Of a stretch of DNA of 64,000 nucleotides, positions 13,319-23,128 are shown in pieces; position 1 is the first letter of the stretch, and each line of letters opens with the position of its first letter. The translations under genes and the position numbers were made by a program. A model generated the notes under the pieces. The model had not been told where the DNA came from, made no database searches, and saw only the letters and a program-made list of their open reading frames with translations. The stretch is from Seriola aureovittata (Eukaryota; Chordata; Actinopteri; Carangiformes; Carangidae): the NCBI RefSeq assembly GCF_021018895.1, contig NC_079380.1, positions 2,389,001-2,453,000 of the forward strand, given 5' to 3'.

Positions 13319-13650
13319 TAGGGCTGCACAATTAATCGAAATATAATCACAATACAGCCAAGTGCAATATCCAAATTGTAGGAGCTCAATTTTTTTTTTG
13401 ATAAAAGTCAAATGTGTCACATTGTTGAGCACTGTTAGCACCATAAGTGTTGTGGTGGTACGGAGACACCCTGGCCTACAAATCATATTCTCCAGATGTA
13501 AAGGAACATGTTTGTTTGGTACACCGACAAAAACCGACAAAAATCACTTTTTTTTTTTCCAGTGAAAATAAAATGAAACCACCAAATTGCATATCACAAC
13601 ATCAGCCAAATTAATTGCAATATGGTTTTTTTTCATATTGTGCAGCCCTA
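13319..13650. mobile_element. hAT-like MITE (332 bp)
   Basis: The ends are TAGGGCTGCACAAT and the inverted complement ATTGTGCAGCCCTA, a well-known teleost MITE signature. The flanking octamers gttgctgt and gcttctgt match at six of eight positions, consistent with a decayed 8-bp hAT target duplication. The interior is AT-rich and non-coding. A related single end (ttagggctgccgtgattag) is at about 11,778 in SCAF1 intron 4. Confidence 0.6.
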
Positions 13651-13872
13651 GCTTCTGTGTTTGCATCAGTACTTCACAAAGCTCTGGAGCTGGGAAAATA
13701 TGAAAATAATATTTTTAAAATATAATAAATAATACAAAATGTACAATGCGTAATAGGAATGGGGAAAAGTGCAATAGTTCCCAGTAAAACCAAGAAGAGC
13801 TTGGTTGCTTTAACAGGATTTATTGGTCATTAAACAGCTAATCTGAATATTTAGACAGTGTTAACAGGAAGC

Positions 13873-14088
13873 CTATAATATACAGAGACACAGTCTTCCT
13901 GTCAGTCTGAAATACCTGTCACCCTGATCAACGATCACCGTCTGGAGCGGAATATTTAAAACTGAAATACACTTCTCCCAACTGCGATACAGAGGGTAAA
14001 TCCCGACGATCGCCGATGTAATGATGCGGCGCTGTGCTCCGTCCGCTGAGGTTAACGTCAGCATCGTCCCTTTACGGCAGCCCGCCAT
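13873..14088 (-). CDS. Small ORF divergent from SNRNP70, uncertain
   Basis: A 71-codon minus-strand frame begins at AAAATGGCGGGC, with good start context (A at -3, G at +4), and lies head to head with the SNRNP70 first exon. The ATG overlaps a YY1-type element (CCGCCATTTT on the plus strand), so it may simply be promoter sequence. A possible donor (gacag|gtattt) lies within it, so it could instead be a first exon. The peptide (MAGCRKGTMLTLTS...) is not one I recognise. Treat it as a candidate divergent transcript only. Confidence 0.15.
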   Translation of the reverse strand: MAGCRKGTMLTLTSADGAQRRIITSAIVGIYPLYRSWEKCISVLNIPLQTVIVDQGDRYFRLTGRLCLCIL

Positions 14089-14283
14089 TTTACTTGAGAA
14101 CAGAGGGTACTTGCACGCATCGAGCTAGCTGCGGCAACACAGTGTGTGCCCCCCCCAGCGGATTGCTTCTAGTGGTTGTTTATCCTCCTTTTGACCGTGA
14201 GTTGGTCCAGGAGACCTTCATATATCTGACGCTTCTTCCCCTGGTCCATGGTGTGACATTTATCAGACATCGGAGGAGAGACG
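13990..14283 (+). promoter_or_regulatory. SNRNP70 promoter and non-coding exon 1
   Basis: A GC-rich stretch with a CCGCCATTTT (YY1-type) element at about 14,083 is followed by a transcript segment ending at a consensus donor at 14,284 (gagacg|gtaaga). The next acceptor with a pyrimidine-containing tract is at 14,613-14,614 (ctgctcatccag), seven bases before the SNRNP70 ATG. A non-coding first exon is also the arrangement in mammals. The exact TSS is not determinable here. Confidence 0.5.
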
Positions 14284-14621
14284 GTAAGAGTCGGACTCGT
14301 GGCTCCTTGTTAGCATAGTAAGCTGGGTGGCTAATGCTAAGCGATTAACTACGGGGCGCCTAAGAGACTAAATACTGAGTGAAAACGTTTGTTACCAGAC
14401 GTTTATTTTTTATAAATTTGATGGTGTGTGCGTTTATAAGTGCTGCCTGGTCGATTTAAAGGTGCCCACAGCGCCCACATGGCGGAACCGTCACGGAGGA
14501 CGAACATTAGCACACGAAGCTAATTGTCCTTCCGCCGCTGGCTTTGGCCCGCCGTGTACCGGCATCATCCTGCAGTGTTGGACGTGTTACTCACACATGT
14601 TACTGCTCATCCAGGTGAAAG

Positions 14622-17600
14622 ATGACACAGTTTCTCCCCCCGAATCTGCTGGCCCTCTTTGCTCCGCGGGACCCCATACCGTTCCTGCCTCAGCTGGAGA
14701 AGCTGCCCCATGAGAAGCATCACAACCAGCCTTACAGTGGCATCGCTCCGTTCATCAGGCACTTCGAGGTGAACATTAACCTGTATAATGGTCTGAATGC
14801 TCTGGTTAATTCCCTCCTCTTCCTCAGTGCTATATTTACTCTGTGTTTGTCAACAGGATCCCAGAGATGCCCCCCCACCAACAAGGGCAGAGACCCGTGA
14901 GGAGCGGCTGGAGAGGAAGGTGTGTTATTCACGAGGGGCCTCCATGAGTACCCAGCAAAGGGGACATTTTAACTGTGGTTCTAACCCCAGGTGCTACAGA
15001 AATTTGTGTGTGTAATACAGCTTTGACTGGCTGTCTGTGAGACTGTCCATCCTGTGCTTTAGAAGAAGCACAGCATCAGTTACTAAACACTGGATAATAG
15101 TTTTTTCTGTGTTGATCTTCGTTGTGATGTAACCATCACACCCAGCTGTAAAGCACAGCTGTGCCAGGGGCACCTTAACATCTCTGTAGGCCCTGGGGCT
15201 ATTGATGTTTAGGAGGCATTTTTACACCACCTGACCTCCTGGATTAAGTTGAGAAACAGCCACCTGCTCTGGTCTACCTGAGATTGAGTTGCAGTGAAAA
15301 TTAAGAATCAGGACAGGAAACAATTATAAGAAAAATGGCTGTTTCATATTTGAAATTGTATTTATAAAAACATAATGTATCTAAAATAACAGTAGGTTGC
15401 CGGTTACTGAGGCGGCATCTTCAGCTTAAGGCTTAATGTTATGGACAATGTTTCATATCTTGATATTTCTGCCAAATCACACGATAGTGATATAATATCA
15501 CTGTAGGTTCACGCTAATTTAAAATTTCAAGTTTAGCAACAGTAAAAATTAAGCGCAGGAAATTTGATATTGTCCCCATTGTTGTCTTTTGTGATATCAA
15601 TATTGTTCCTGTCCAAATCTAGATAAAGACATAACATAACTGTTGGTGGCAGTAGTGCACCTTTAAAGTGGTTTACCAACCACCACAGAAGAAGAGAGTG
15701 ACAAAAATGGAGGAGAATAAAACTAAAAACAGAGCAGGAGAAGTCTCAGCCACCCGGGAGGAGAGATGAGAAATTTCTGATTGAGTTACTGAAACTGAGT
15801 TGATTACTTTCCTACTCCGATTCCTGTCTCAGAATCATGTTCTGAGACCGATGGGATTCTTGGCTCCTTCAGAAACTCCTGCAGCTCAAACTGGGAGTGA
15901 ATTCTGCTGCTGTTGTATAGTATCTGACAGAGTAGTGTGAGAAGTATTGTTAGATGTATATTTATTGATCCGAGCAGTTGACACGAATGAACAGGAAAAA
16001 ACTACAGGGAGACTGTTGGTCAGATTGTGACTGTGGTTGTAGCAGATATTTAAATCTCTGTGTGTGAGAAGGTCTGGTCTGAGCAGAATCTCCTCAGCAG
16101 CTTCAAACAGCTCCTTCACTGTTTAAAGTTAGTTTAGTTTCAGACAGATGAACAGGGTGCTGGTGTTCACACAGCTCTGAGAGAGAGGGGCTGTCTGTAA
16201 AATGTGAAATCATGAATTTGGGGCACATCCCCTGGTTTTCTCGTAGAAGGGGGCAGTAGTTTTCATTGGGGATTCAGGTTGTGACAGTGATCCTAAATCA
16301 GCATCTTTGTTATAACCTTTGCTTTTCAGAGGCGAGAGAAGATAGAAAGGAGACAAGCAGTGGTGGAAACAGAACTCAAGCTATGTAAGTTTCCATGGTG
16401 ACTTCCATGACATCCTGTTTTCACTGAGTATAGTGTCTTGGTTTAAACTAATCCTGTTGTTCTGCCTGTATTTTGCCAGGGGACCCCCATAATGACCCCA
16501 ATGCACAAGGGGATGCCTTCAAGACTTTGTTTGTTGCCCGAGTGGTGAGTGTTAAGAATCACACAGTTTTATTATTGTTATTATTGTTATTATTGTAATC
16601 ATGGCTGATGTCTAACAGTGTTCTGTCTCTGCTGTAGAACTATGATACCACAGAGTCCAAGCTCCGCCGTGAGTTTGAGGTCTATGGCCCCATCAAACGG
16701 GTATGTTGACCAGCTGTTTCAAACACCTGCAGTAAATGTACAAACTACACTACACACTCAAAACTTGACCTAAAACCTGAGGGACACCTGAGCACCAAAA
16801 CACAAGAAGCACTCTGTTTATTATTTATTTATTTGAATTCACATCTGAAGTAGAGTTTGGTTGTAAATGTTTGTGATGGACAACACAGTAATGACAGCAA
16901 CATGCTTGTACATTAAGAAGCTGGTGTGTGGTTGACTCTGTCAGAAAGTAACACAACACTGATACACATACACACACACACACAGCTGGTGTTGTAGGTC
17001 TGTATGTGTAATGATGTTTCCATCTGTTCCAGATCTACATCGTCTACAACAAGAAGACAGGGAAGCCTCGGGGCTACGCCTTCATTGAGTATGAGCATGA
17101 ACGGGACATGCACTGTGAGTACCACTGTAGAGCTCTGAGCCAACCTTTGTGTGTGATCACATGATGATCTGTGACCTGCAGGGTGGGTCTTCAGCTGACC
17201 CCCCCGTCCTTTACTCTGATGTTACTGTAATGATAAGGGGGTGGCAGCTCTAAGGTGACCACCACCTAATGAGCTGAGACGAATGTTTGCATGTTGAAAT
17301 CTACGTCTGGTGGTTGTGTGATGTGTGTGTCTGTGATTATGCGTGTCGTCAGTTGACTAATAGTCTGGCTGAGGAGGGGAGTTGCATCATTCAGTGGGGC
17401 ATCATGGGAAAAGAAGCAGGAGGTAGAAGTGTGTGTTTCCTCTGTGACCCTGACCATGTCTGCCTGTCAAAGGGCTCATTGTGTTTTAACTGTCAGGCTC
17501 TGGAAGAGCAGCTCTCCTGGTTGGACTGTAATGGTAAGCACAAGGTCAGACTGGTCACCGAGCAATGAACGGGGTTTACCCAGGACTGTATGAAACCCAT

Positions 17601-20600
17601 CTTCTGTATGACTAGGAGCTTGTTTAGTTTTACTGGTGGTCTCCAACCCTGGTCATGGTGAGAGTAGTCCAGCTTCACCACAGCAGTGAGACATATAAAG
17701 CTGGTGGTGATGCCACAGTGAATTCTGCCTCAGTCTCATTAGATAATGATTGGTGACTCAGTGACACCATCATAGGTGATCAGTCCATCAGCTCTTCAAG
17801 ACCAGAGTTGCTGAATCACAGTTATGTAGTGACAGCAGGGGTGAGGTGCGGGGGGATGTGGGGCTCAACGGTATATTAACTGTGTGTTGTTCTCATTGCC
17901 ACTGCAGCCGCCAATCTGTGATGGCTATTGGCCAGAGCTGGCTGGCAGATGATGATGGTTATGATACATCTACACCCTACTACCACAGCTCAGTATATGG
18001 TTGGTATAATGGGTTTGTATGATGGGTAAGATTTCTTTCCACCCTCCATCTCCTACATAGGGAAGAGGAGCTACGTTCAATGGGTAAAGCGTCTTTCAAG
18101 CCCTCAACAGCTTCAGTGTAATTACTACCACTGGGATCTCAGGCTTTGACCATTGAACGCACCCCTGACCAGTAATTTTTTTCAATGTTGCCCAGTGACT
18201 CTGCCCTTTATGTTAAAGCCACCTCAGGTTACGGAGGTTACTGCTTTGTTATAGCCATGACTCAGCTGTATGGAGGGACACGGGGTCAGAAATCCAGACG
18301 TGTAGTTACACAGCTGTCAGTCCTCCAGCTTCTTCTGGATCCAGTTCTCAGTCTGTCTTGTTACAGAGCAGTTGAATATGTAAACACAGGTCTGAAGGCT
18401 CTTTAAAAACAACAGAACTGTCATGATACTTAATGATTGTGACTAAGAGTAAAATGATACTGATGAGTTTTAGTGCAGAGGTTCAATAGTCTTCTGTCTG
18501 TCAGTTAACTTCACTCTGTCACTGTCAATGGGTGAAACTGTAAAGTGATCACGTGACTTTATTGTCTCTGTTCAACTCAAGTGTTCAGTTGAATGTCAGT
18601 GTCAATCAAAGCACAGCCAGGTGTAAATGCATGAAGCTGAACATTATCTGTTGAGCTTGTTGGCTCGTTCTACCAGTGGAACCATTAAAACCCCCAGAGT
18701 TCACTCCCTGAGCAGCTACAGGGGGCTGGCAGGTTGTAAAGACAAATGATCTTAATTATATTCATACAAGTCTCATGTAGACAAGAGTTCACAACTCACC
18801 TGACAGGTTGACACTGTGCTGGCTTTAACAGAAAAGGCAGATGAGGGCAATTTTCTTGGTAAATGTTAACGGGTTAATTCATACATGATTTATTCACTAT
18901 ATAAGTAAAGGTAGAGTCTAGTGAACGTAGCCTCACAGATGAATTCATGATCAGACTGTTACAGAAACAGTTTCATGTCCTTTAAGTAGCTTCAGACACT
19001 GGACACATCTCAGGTCATTGTAGATCCAACACAGGTCAGAGTCAGGAACACGACTTCATTCAGTTTTAAGTTTAAAAACAAACATGAGTTGGTTCCTATC
19101 AGGAATGTAGCCCCCTGTTTGTTTCTGTTTCTGTTTGTTTCAGTTGGTCAGTTTTGGTAGGACAGGTGGGGGTTTGGTAAGGCCCTGTCATTGGATGGGA
19201 TGGTGTCATCCTCAGTGGAGGGGTTCTGGTAAGGCCCCTGATAGGTGTTGTGACAGTATGTGTATTCTGGTGCTGAGGGGTTTGGTAAAGCCCTCAGACA
19301 GGGACAGAGTCGTCAGTGAGGGGATATGGTAAGACCACCCACTGTACAGGAAGAGTGAGGGAGTGTGGTAAGGCCCTCAGAGGTTCTGCTGTAACTGATG
19401 GGTTCTGGTAAGGCCCTCTTCTCAGAAAGGTTCCCCTCAGGGACCACCTCCACATCAGACCAGTGTAGCAGACAGGATGAACCACCTGGATCTCCCCTAC
19501 GATCATACAGGATGGATTGACAGACTGTTGTGTGGTGTAACAGGGTGAGGGGTGGGACCAAGTCTGTCACGTACACCAGGTTGGAAATGAGCCGGATGTT
19601 GATAAAAGCTCCTCATCGTCGTCTTCATCATGTTGTCTTCTCATAAAGATTAAAGCTACAACAGAGTGGACCACCATGTCATCAAATCCAATTCAAAATG
19701 TACTTTTAATGGTGCCAGACAGATACATTTAATTAGCATGACCAGTGACCTGCTGCTCTGTGTGCACAATCAATAATTAATGATCAATAATTTGAAAGAT
19801 ATAAAAAGTAAAAATCAAGAGTCAGGACTTTATATGGGTTAGGGTCAGGGATAACCCTAACTCAGGTAATTGTCACAAGTAGTGAATACACTACATACAC
19901 CTGTGATCACTGCAGTGCTCTTAGTTATAGATGACCACAGAGTCCCAGCGGGTGGAGTTAAATATCAATACAGATCTGATGTGAGTCGACGTCTCATCAC
20001 AGTCAAACCTGTGAGAGACTGAGGAATGTGTCGCTCTGCTTGTTCAGTAGTAATAAATATAAAGAATCCACACAGTCTCAGACCTGACCTGTTAGACACC
20101 ACTGTTATTGACTGTAGACAGTGAAACTGAAGCTGGGTGTTTAAAGTAACATATCACTCATCGGGTGGAAGGAAGTCTACTCCCATTATCCTTCGGCTTT
20201 TACCCAGAGAGCAGCCATCTCGGCCCCGCCTGCTCCTGGTCAGTATCATAATGCACTGTTTGTTTCCTTGGCCACATTGATGTGGTCGTGCTCCATCTCA
20301 CCTCTGTCTTCCCTCTCCCCACTCCTCTCCTCCAGCCGCCTACAAACACGCAGATGGGAAGAAGATCGACGGCAGACGGGTGCTGGTGGACGTGGAACGA
20401 GGACGCACGGTCAAAGGATGGCACCCTCGCAGGCTGGGTCAGCTGACACCTTTATACTGTTCCTGCTTTTTCTTGATATTTTCTTTAAATGCACACGAGT
20501 GTACACACCTTTTGTGCTGTTTATTATGTTGTAGATTCAATTTTAAATTGACAACATCAGCACTCTAACCCAGAATGACAAAGTGAAAATGTCAATCTCT

Positions 20601-22016
20601 GCAGATTTCAGGTTTCTGCAGGAATCTAAATGAGTGCTGTTAAATATGTTGTTGTGGCTCACGTGTTAAAGTTTGAGCCTATTTCAGCTTCTCCCTGTAG
20701 GTTCACAGGGTGAGTCTCTGTAGGTCTTAGATATGTTCCAGCAAGAATACCAGAACCAGAGTTACCTGCAAATTCCACACTTTCACTAAGTGTTGATGGA
20801 TGTGCAGAGTCTTTGCTGCCATGGAAACTTCCCCCTTTTGTAAACTTGTCTAGTTATAGTATGAACTGGTGTCTAAGTTTCGTATCATTTTTACCTGTGG
20901 GTCAGTGTTTTATCTTCAGCCTGACTGCAGGTTACAAAGTGCTGGGATGGATGCATCACATTCACGTACCAGTGTCCACTCTTAAACTCTTCACACATTT
21001 GACTTGTGTTTTGCTTGTTTCCTGATCCAGGTGGTGGACTGGGTGGTACGAGGAGAGGTGGAGCCGATGTCAACATCAAGCACTCTGGGCGAGATGATGC
21101 GTCGCGTTACGACGATCGGCCTATAGGCGGGTGAGTCCTCTCAGGGAAGACCTTTCGTTTGGTAAAAATAGTATAATCTGAGTATAACGGTCTTCAATTT
21201 GTCTTGATTCCTCACAGTGATCGGGATCGTGGGGAACGGAGGGAGCGCAGCCGGGAGCGTGATCGGGACAAGGACAGAGAGCGCCGGAGGTCCAGATCCC
21301 GTGAACGCCGTCGACGCACCCGTTCCCGGGAGCGAGAGAGGGAGAGAGAGAGGCAAATTGGAGGAGGAGAGGACGGCGGCGGCGGCGGTGGCGTTGGTGG
21401 TGGCGGTGGCGGCGGAGGCGGAGGCGGCGGTGGCGGTGGTGGTAGTAGTCGGCGTCGAGAGCGAGAGAGGGAGCGTGGGGGGGCAGCAGGAGGAGACAGC
21501 AGGAGCAGGGAGAGGAGTCGAGACCGGAAGAGAAGGAGCAGGAGCCGGGATCGCAAGAGGGACAGGGAGAGAGGCAAGGGGTTGGATGGGGAGGACGTCA
21601 GCCAGGGAGACGGGGTCCCTGAGGGTGGGGAGCGGACGCTGGAGGAACATGAAGGAGAGGTGGGGGAGGGTATGGAAGAGCGTAGAGACAGGGACAGAGA
21701 GAGGGACAGGGACCGAAGGCGTAGCCACAGGGACAGAGACCGGCGCAGGGGAGACCGAGACAGAGACAGGGAGCACAAAAGGGAGCGGGGGGAGAGAGAC
21801 AGAGGAGACCGCAGGGAAGAGCGCCATGGGTCCCTACGAGATGACATGGGCCCCCAGGATGACATGGGCAATGATGATGAGGGGGGAGCTCCGCCACACA
21901 TGGAGGAGTACAGTCAGGATGGAATGATGATGGACCAGCAATCGGTGCCATCAGCTGACGGCTACGGCTCCAGTGAGAACGGCTACAAGATGGAGGCTCC
22001 AGGAGATGAGTACTGA
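14622..22016 (+). CDS. snrnp70: U1 small nuclear ribonucleoprotein 70 kDa (U1-70K), nine coding exons
   Basis: Core protein of the U1 snRNP. It binds stem-loop 1 of U1 snRNA through its RRM and helps define 5' splice sites. Coding exons: 14622-14768, 14857-14919, 16330-16384, 16480-16544, 16638-16700, 17033-17114, 20336-20437, 21031-21130 and 21218-22016 (stop TGA 22014-22016). All have GT-AG borders with consistent phase and give 491 residues, against 437 in human. The conserved N-terminus begins [20 protein letters not shown]. The RRM spans roughly residues 100-180, with RNP2 (TLFVARVNYD), RNP1 ([10 protein letters not shown]) and then [19 protein letters not shown] Gly-rich linker ([18 protein letters not shown]) follows, then an R/D/E/S-rich arm and the C-terminus [13 protein letters not shown]. 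Oddity: the last exon carries a poly-glycine expansion (about 21,361-21,447). The 3.2-kb intron 17115-20335 carries a candidate poison exon and a cluster of 5' splice-site look-alikes. Confidence 0.95.
15643..15697 (+). repeat. Short teleost interspersed repeat copy
   Basis: The sequence 'ggtggcagtagtgcaccttt ... ccaaccaccacagaagaagag' matches the widespread fish module 'ggcggtaatgcacctttacgttggttgccaaccgcc...gaagaagaag'. A second copy is at the PPP1R35 5' end (about 33,228-33,292). Here it lies in SNRNP70 intron 2. The family assignment is from memory. Confidence 0.4.
16957..16984. repeat. (CA)n microsatellite stretch
   Basis: A short interrupted CA run (acatacacacacacacac) sits about 50 bases upstream of the SNRNP70 RRM exon acceptor at 17,032. 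Confidence 0.6.
17908..18025 (+). promoter_or_regulatory. Candidate poison cassette exon of SNRNP70
   Basis: A consensus acceptor (gttctcattgccactgcag, AG at 17,906-17,907) precedes sequence that would splice in phase to the preceding exon. The first codons then read TCC GCC AAT CTG TGA, so inclusion ends translation inside the RRM. A donor gtaaga at 18,026 (gatgg|gtaaga) gives a 118-nt exon; earlier donors (for example GT at 17,993) are possible. Human U1-70K is known to have an alternative exon with an in-frame stop at the matching place. The equivalence is inferred from position and design. Confidence 0.6.
19156..19416 (+). promoter_or_regulatory. Cluster of decoy 5' splice-site / U1-binding motifs in SNRNP70 intron
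   Basis: Within 261 bases the plus (transcribed) strand repeats a module of the form GG(T)TnTGGTAAGGCCC. GGTAAG occurs at 19,176, 19,228, 19,328, 19,367 and 19,407, GGTAAA at 19,284 and GGTAGG at 19,156. Spacing is 39-56 bases. Each motif can pair with the U1 snRNA 5' end at positions -1 to +5 of a donor. A random 261-base stretch is expected to hold well under one GGTAAG. The cluster lies 1.1 kb downstream of the candidate poison exon and 0.9 kb upstream of the next constitutive exon. Confidence 0.65.
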
Positions 22017-22506
22017 GATGACCCCTCCCCTCAGCAGACCCCCACTCACACCGCCTTGACCTTCTACCAAGGCACAAGTTCTGAACGAGGTCAGGGACTC
22101 CTCAGACATCTAGCTAGATTTCCTCCTGTTGAAATATTCCACTTGATATTGTTGCACACAGTTGATGCATTTAATTGATCTGATCTCACTAAAAGTTGCA
22201 GCTTCCTGCGTTGCCCAACTAATCCGTGCCACTCAATGTTATCAGATTACCTTAGTGATTTTTTTTTTTTTTTTTTCTCTCCCTCGGCCTGGGATGATGT
22301 GAACTGTAAGGAGCTCGGTTAGTCTTTTATTTCCATATTCATGAAGCAGTGACACTGTCAATTTGTCTGGACCCAGTTTCTGCTCGATGTCTGTGAAGTT
22401 GAAGGAAACGTGCTGTGACAGTGGAGGGCTGTTTATTCTGTTTATTCATTCTGGAAGATTTTTTTTTATGTCTGCTGTTTGTATGTTAGATTTGCAGGGT
22501 CATTTT

Positions 22507-22645
22507 AATAAAGATGTGTCTGAAAGTCTGAGCTACTCCATCACGTTTTACTGTGCCTCACACCCTGTGACTTCACTGTGTTTAATGTGTCCCTTTACCA
22601 CACAATATGAAACGGTGCTGGACACATGAATTAGATTTTAATAAA
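22507..22645 (+). promoter_or_regulatory. SNRNP70 poly(A) signals
   Basis: AATAAA occurs at 22,507-22,512 and again at 22,640-22,645, giving a 3' UTR of about 0.5-0.65 kb after the stop at 22,016. A poly-T run at about 22,260-22,276 lies inside the 3' UTR. Confidence 0.6.
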
Positions 22646-23128
22646 AAAAAAAAAAAGAAAATTGTAATTTCACATTGACTAACTGCCTACTGCTGCTATA
22701 TAACAGTAAATATGATGTTCAATAAGGGGTTAAGAACACCAGAATGGTCCTTTAAAACATCAGATAAATGAAGTGTCAGAAATGGTTCCCTCCTGCGTTA
22801 CTGTTGTATTTCATCAGATCTTAGTCCTGATCAGGGAGCTGTATTCAGATCTGGTCTGTGTTTGGGTGTGAACAGCAGCAGCAGCAGCAGCAGTTTACTT
22901 TAAACCTACGTAGAAGATGCTGAAACGCCTCATTACAGAGTCACGCACTGGCGCTGGAGGGAGGCAGCTGCGTCAGGTTGTCCCGCCTGGTCCTCGGTCC
23001 AGCATCCCGACCCCGCTCAGTCCGACCGTCGCCTTCAGCCTGCGGACATGTTGTAGGACATGGACCCCACATTGCTGTGAACCAGACTTCCTGCTCATAT
23101 TCGCGGTTAATTAGCGGCGGAGCTCAAC

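Noticed and set aside
12903..13331. 142-codon minus-strand ORF after SCAF1
   Set aside because: It overlaps the edge of a MITE, shows no recognised domain and lies in presumed 3' UTR. A weak acceptor-like site inside is not enough.
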